A stretch of DNA of 7,173 nucleotides from JACRBK01 sp964427955 (GTDB lineage: Bacteria; Chloroflexota; Anaerolineae; Aggregatilineales; Aggregatilineaceae): NCBI GenBank assembly GCA_964427955.1, contig CAYRWY010000309.1, forward strand, positions 1 to 7,173. The letters run 5' to 3'. The notes below the pieces were generated by a model, which was not told the origin of the DNA, did no database searches, and saw nothing but the letters and a program-made list of their open reading frames with translations. The position numbers were made by a program, and so were the translations under genes. Position 1 is the first letter of the stretch; each line of letters begins with the position of its first letter. This document shows, one piece after another, positions 4,595 to 7,173 of the stretch.

Positions 4595-7012
4595 ATGAAC
4601 GACAAATCGGCGCATATTCTTGAACTGCCGAAAATTCTCGAACAACTCGCGCGGTATACCGCGTTTTCGGCCAGCCGTGACCTGGCCCTCGACCTCAAGC
4701 CGACGCCCTACCTCGACGAAGCGCAGGATCGCCAGCAGGAGACGACCGAAGCCCGCCTGCTGATCAACACGCACGATCACATCACCGTCGGCGGCGCGCG
4801 CGACGTGCGGCCCGACGTGCTCTCGGCTCAGCGCGGGATCACGCTGGAACCGCAGGCGCTGCTCGACATCCGGGGCACGCTGCGCCAGGCCAGCACGCTG
4901 AAGCGCATCATTGGCCGCCTGGGCAGCCAGTTCCCGCGGATGGCTTCGGTAGCGGAGCGGTTGGAAGAATGCACCGCGCTGCAAAACGAGATCAGCCGCG
5001 TATTGGACGATACCGGCGAAGTCATGGACTCGGCCAGCCCCAAGCTGGCGACGGTCCGGCGCGAGATGCGCGTCGCGTTCGAGCGGCTGCAAGGCAAGCT
5101 AAACAATATCATCAACAACATCAACAACGCGCCCTACCTGCAAGAGAAGCTGATCACGACCCGGCATGGCCGCTACGTGATCCCCCTGCGCGCGGAGTTC
5201 AAGGGCCGCATCCCCGGCATCGTGCATGACCAGAGTTCGAGCGGCGCGACGCTGTTCATCGAGCCGCTGACCTGCGTCGAGATGAACAACACCTGGCGCG
5301 AATTGCAGCTCGAAGAAGAGAACGAGATCCGGCGCATCCTGCGCGAGTTGTGCGAGATGGTCGGTAGCGAGGCCAAATACATCGTCCACACTGTCGAAAC
5401 GCTGGCCGCGCTGGACCTGATCTTCGCCAAAGCCAAATACGCCGAGGCGCTGTTGGCCAACGCGCCGGAGCTGGTCGGCTTCCGCGACGCGCCGCACCCG
5501 CACCCCGGCAGCACGATCTACCTGCGGCAGGCCCGCCATCCGCTGCTCGATCAGCGAAAAGTCGTCCCGATCGACGTCGAACTGGACGAAGAAACCTACG
5601 TGCTGGTCATCACCGGCCCGAACACGGGCGGCAAAACCGTCGCGCTCAAGACCGTCGCGTTGATGGTGCTGATGGCGCAGTGCGGGCTGCACCTGCCGGT
5701 GGACGTCAACTCGCGGCTGTCGGTGTTCAAGGAAGTCTTCGCCGACATCGGCGACGAGCAGAGCATCGAGCAGTCGCTCTCGACCTTTTCGGCGCACATG
5801 ACCAACATCATCGACATCCTGGACGAATCCGATCACGAGTGCCTGGTCGTGCTGGACGAACTGGGCGCGGGCACGGACCCGGCGGAAGGCTCCGCGCTGG
5901 CCCGCTCGCTGCTGGATGATCTCGTCGCGCGCGGCGTGACCACGCTGGTCACGACACACCACCCGGAACTGAAAGTCTACAGCCACGAAAAACCGGGCGT
6001 GAGCAATGCCAGCGTCGAGTTCAGCCTGAAGACACTCGCCCCGACCTACCGGCTGATCGTCGGCCTGCCGGGTCGTTCCAACGCCCTGGCGATTGCCGAG
6101 CGGCTGGGGCTGCCCAAGCGCATCATCGAACACGCGCGCGGCATGGTCACGCAGGAAGATTTGCTGGCCGACGACCTGCTGGGCGACATCCACAAGAAGC
6201 GCGACGAAACCCGCCGTGCCGCCGAAGCCAGCGTCAAGTCGTTCGCGGCGGCAGAAGAACTGCGCGCCCAGTTGCGCGGTCGGCTGGAAAATATCGAAAC
6301 CGAGCGCCGCGACGTCCTGGCCATGGCCCGGGGCGAAGCGGATCGAGAACTTGAGGCGCTGCGGGCCGAGATCCGGCGCATCCGCAAGCAGCTCAGCGCC
6401 GCCGGGCAGCCGCTCGACGTGATCCGGCAGGTGGAGCAGGATGCCAAGTCCATCGACGACGATCTGCTGATCCTGCCCAAGCCGACCACGGCCCCGCTCC
6501 CCGGCGACAGCGACGAAGAACGCCGCTTCCGGCTGGGGGACCTGGTGTGGGTCGAGACGCTGAACACCGAAGGCCAGATCACCGAACTGACCGCGCAGGA
6601 TGCCGAGGTCGCCGTGGGGCGGCTGCGGCTGCGTGCCCGGCTGGAAGACCTGGCCTACCGCTCGAAGACCGAGAGCAAGCGCGACAAGAAGAAATCCGCG
6701 CGGACCGGCGGGCGGGCGATTTCGGCCCCGGCGGTGGACGTGGCGATTCGTCCGGCCTCGCCCGGCCTGGAACTCGATCTGCGCGGCGAAACGATTGAAG
6801 ACGCGATCCCGCGGATGGAAGACTATCTCGACGCCGGGTACATGGCGGGGATGCCCTTCGTGCGGATCATTCACGGCAAAGGCACCGGCGCGCTGCGCAC
6901 TGCGATTCGCGACCGGCTGCACGGTCACCCGCTGGTGCGCAAGTACGAGCGCGGGGAGGAAAAAGAGGGCGGTGACGGCGTCACCATCGTCAATTTCGTG
7001 CCCATGCACTGA
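4595..7012 (+). CDS. mutS2: Endonuclease MutS2 / ribosome-collision factor with Smr domain
   Basis: This complete 805-residue MutS2 matches the family's usual length of about 780-800. The N-terminal core and lever region contains YVIPLRAEFKGRIPGIVHDQ and SSSGATLFIEP (214-224). The ATPase has Walker A GPNTGGKT (341-348, Lys347), Walker B VVLDELGAGTDP (Asp421, Glu422) and the TTHHPE switch (453-458). GLPGRSNALAIAERLGLP follows, then a charged coiled coil (about 510-625), a KOW-like segment starting at RFRLGDLVWV (about 644-690) and a C-terminal Smr domain with LDLRG (727-731) and HGKG (760-763). All key residues are present. In known bacteria MutS2 suppresses recombination, and in Bacillus (RqcU) it acts on collided ribosomes through the ATPase and Smr parts. 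It is cytoplasmic and dimeric. ATG 4595 has a modest AGGA 10 bases upstream. No good promoter lies just before it: TTGACA at 4550-4555 lacks a fitting -10. Readthrough of the upstream terminator may therefore supply its transcript. It ends in its own strong terminator. Confidence 0.97.
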   Translation: MNDKSAHILELPKILEQLARYTAFSASRDLALDLKPTPYLDEAQDRQQETTEARLLINTHDHITVGGARDVRPDVLSAQRGITLEPQALLDIRGTLRQASTLKRIIGRLGSQFPRMASVAERLEECTALQNEISRVLDDTGEVMDSASPKLATVRREMRVAFERLQGKLNNIINNINNAPYLQEKLITTRHGRYVIPLRAEFKGRIPGIVHDQSSSGATLFIEPLTCVEMNNTWRELQLEEENEIRRILRELCEMVGSEAKYIVHTVETLAALDLIFAKAKYAEALLANAPELVGFRDAPHPHPGSTIYLRQARHPLLDQRKVVPIDVELDEETYVLVITGPNTGGKTVALKTVALMVLMAQCGLHLPVDVNSRLSVFKEVFADIGDEQSIEQSLSTFSAHMTNIIDILDESDHECLVVLDELGAGTDPAEGSALARSLLDDLVARGVTTLVTTHHPELKVYSHEKPGVSNASVEFSLKTLAPTYRLIVGLPGRSNALAIAERLGLPKRIIEHARGMVTQEDLLADDLLGDIHKKRDETRRAAEASVKSFAAAEELRAQLRGRLENIETERRDVLAMARGEADRELEALRAEIRRIRKQLSAAGQPLDVIRQVEQDAKSIDDDLLILPKPTTAPLPGDSDEERRFRLGDLVWVETLNTEGQITELTAQDAEVAVGRLRLRARLEDLAYRSKTESKRDKKKSARTGGRAISAPAVDVAIRPASPGLELDLRGETIEDAIPRMEDYLDAGYMAGMPFVRIIHGKGTGALRTAIRDRLHGHPLVRKYERGEEKEGGDGVTIVNFVPMH

Positions 7013-7039
7013 GTTTTCCGCCGCTCATCCTGACATCTG

Positions 7040-7082
7040 ATGGCCCTGTTTCCTCGCCGGAGACGGGGCCATTTGTCTTTTG
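7040..7082 (+). terminator. Intrinsic terminator of mutS2
   Basis: A 14-bp stem (arms 7040-7053 and 7059-7072, outer part ATGGCCC / GGGCCAT, two G-T pairs) with a 5-base loop lies 27 bases after the mutS2 stop. TTTGTCTTTT follows. This is the longest hairpin of this kind in the window and cleanly separates mutS2 from the next gene. Confidence 0.88.
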
Positions 7083-7111
7083 CAAGCAATTGTGTTAAAT
7101 GACATCTAGAT

Positions 7112-7120
7112 TGGTATAGT
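7112..7120 (+). promoter_or_regulatory. Extended -10 promoter of the right-edge gene
   Basis: TGGTATAGT matches an extended -10 (TGnTATAAT) at all but one position. TTGTGT at 7090-7095 is a possible -35, but with a 19-bp spacer. The start would be near 7127, 13 bases before ATG 7140. Confidence 0.5.
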
Positions 7121-7139
7121 GTTCGAAGGATAAGGACCG

Positions 7140-7173
7140 ATGTTCTCCACCGCATGGCGCAAGAATCCACTCG
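7140..7173 (+). CDS. Start of an unidentified gene, partial
   Basis: ATG 7140 opens a frame of 11 complete codons (MFSTAWRKNPL) that is still open at the right edge. GAAGGA lies 9 bases upstream, and an extended -10 promoter and the mutS2 terminator precede it. The placement is that of a genuine gene start, but 11 residues are too few to identify a family. Confidence 0.5.
   Translation, partial: MFSTAWRKNPL

Noticed and set aside
5099..7009. Minus-strand open frame of 636 codons opposite mutS2
   Set aside because: Low-complexity Arg/Gln/Val/Asp-rich translation without motifs, lying entirely under a complete MutS2; typical antisense shadow in GC-rich DNA.
1..7173. tRNA, rRNA, CRISPR array or insertion sequence
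   Set aside because: No tRNA-like cloverleaf, rRNA signature, regularly spaced long repeat or transposase was seen on either strand.

Overview
The window is GC-rich bacterial chromosome. The two flanking parts look about 60-70% G+C on the lines I counted, while one gene in the middle is near 50%. It carries five substantial protein genes, one convincing 24-codon reading frame and the first codons of a further gene. The mix suggests a member of the Chloroflexota, perhaps an Anaerolineae lineage. Pointing that way are a Thr/Pro-linked lipoprotein with WPDxxLGC-type modules, a bacterial SQD1-like enzyme, a Uma2-family protein, a TolB-like secreted propeller and a MutS2 with a Smr tail. This placement is inference from family distribution; there is no rRNA or marker gene to settle it.

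Layout: positions 1-1087 (minus) hold a lipoprotein gene that runs off the left edge. Positions 1195-2400 (minus) hold an SQD1-like (UDP-sulfoquinovose synthase family) gene, ending in a likely terminator. A compact divergent promoter lies at 2459-2507. Its two -10 boxes form a perfect 9-bp inverted repeat, with an 8-bp direct repeat at 11-bp period between them. It drives the SQD1-like gene leftwards and a two-gene unit rightwards: a short Uma2/DUF820 protein (2540-3049) overlapping by one base a secreted beta-propeller gene (3049-4227).

The 367-base gap before mutS2 is dense with signals. It has a near-consensus promoter (TTGACA, 17 bp, TATACT), a perfect Shine-Dalgarno site and a 24-codon frame, then a strong intrinsic terminator. 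After these comes a block of 7-bp repeats arranged as an inverted repeat. Codons 12-14 of the small frame are perfectly complementary over 8 bases to the 5' side of the terminator. The whole could therefore work as a translation-sensing attenuator in front of mutS2.

mutS2 (4595-7012) is complete, with ATPase, coiled-coil, KOW-like and Smr parts, and ends in a 14-bp terminator hairpin. A last promoter and ribosome binding site precede the first 11 codons of a gene that leaves the window on the right. The genes do not form one pathway. The features most worth following up are the putative attenuator of mutS2, the divergent promoter, the SQD1-like enzyme with an altered active-site loop, and the Uma2 protein lacking its usual lysine.
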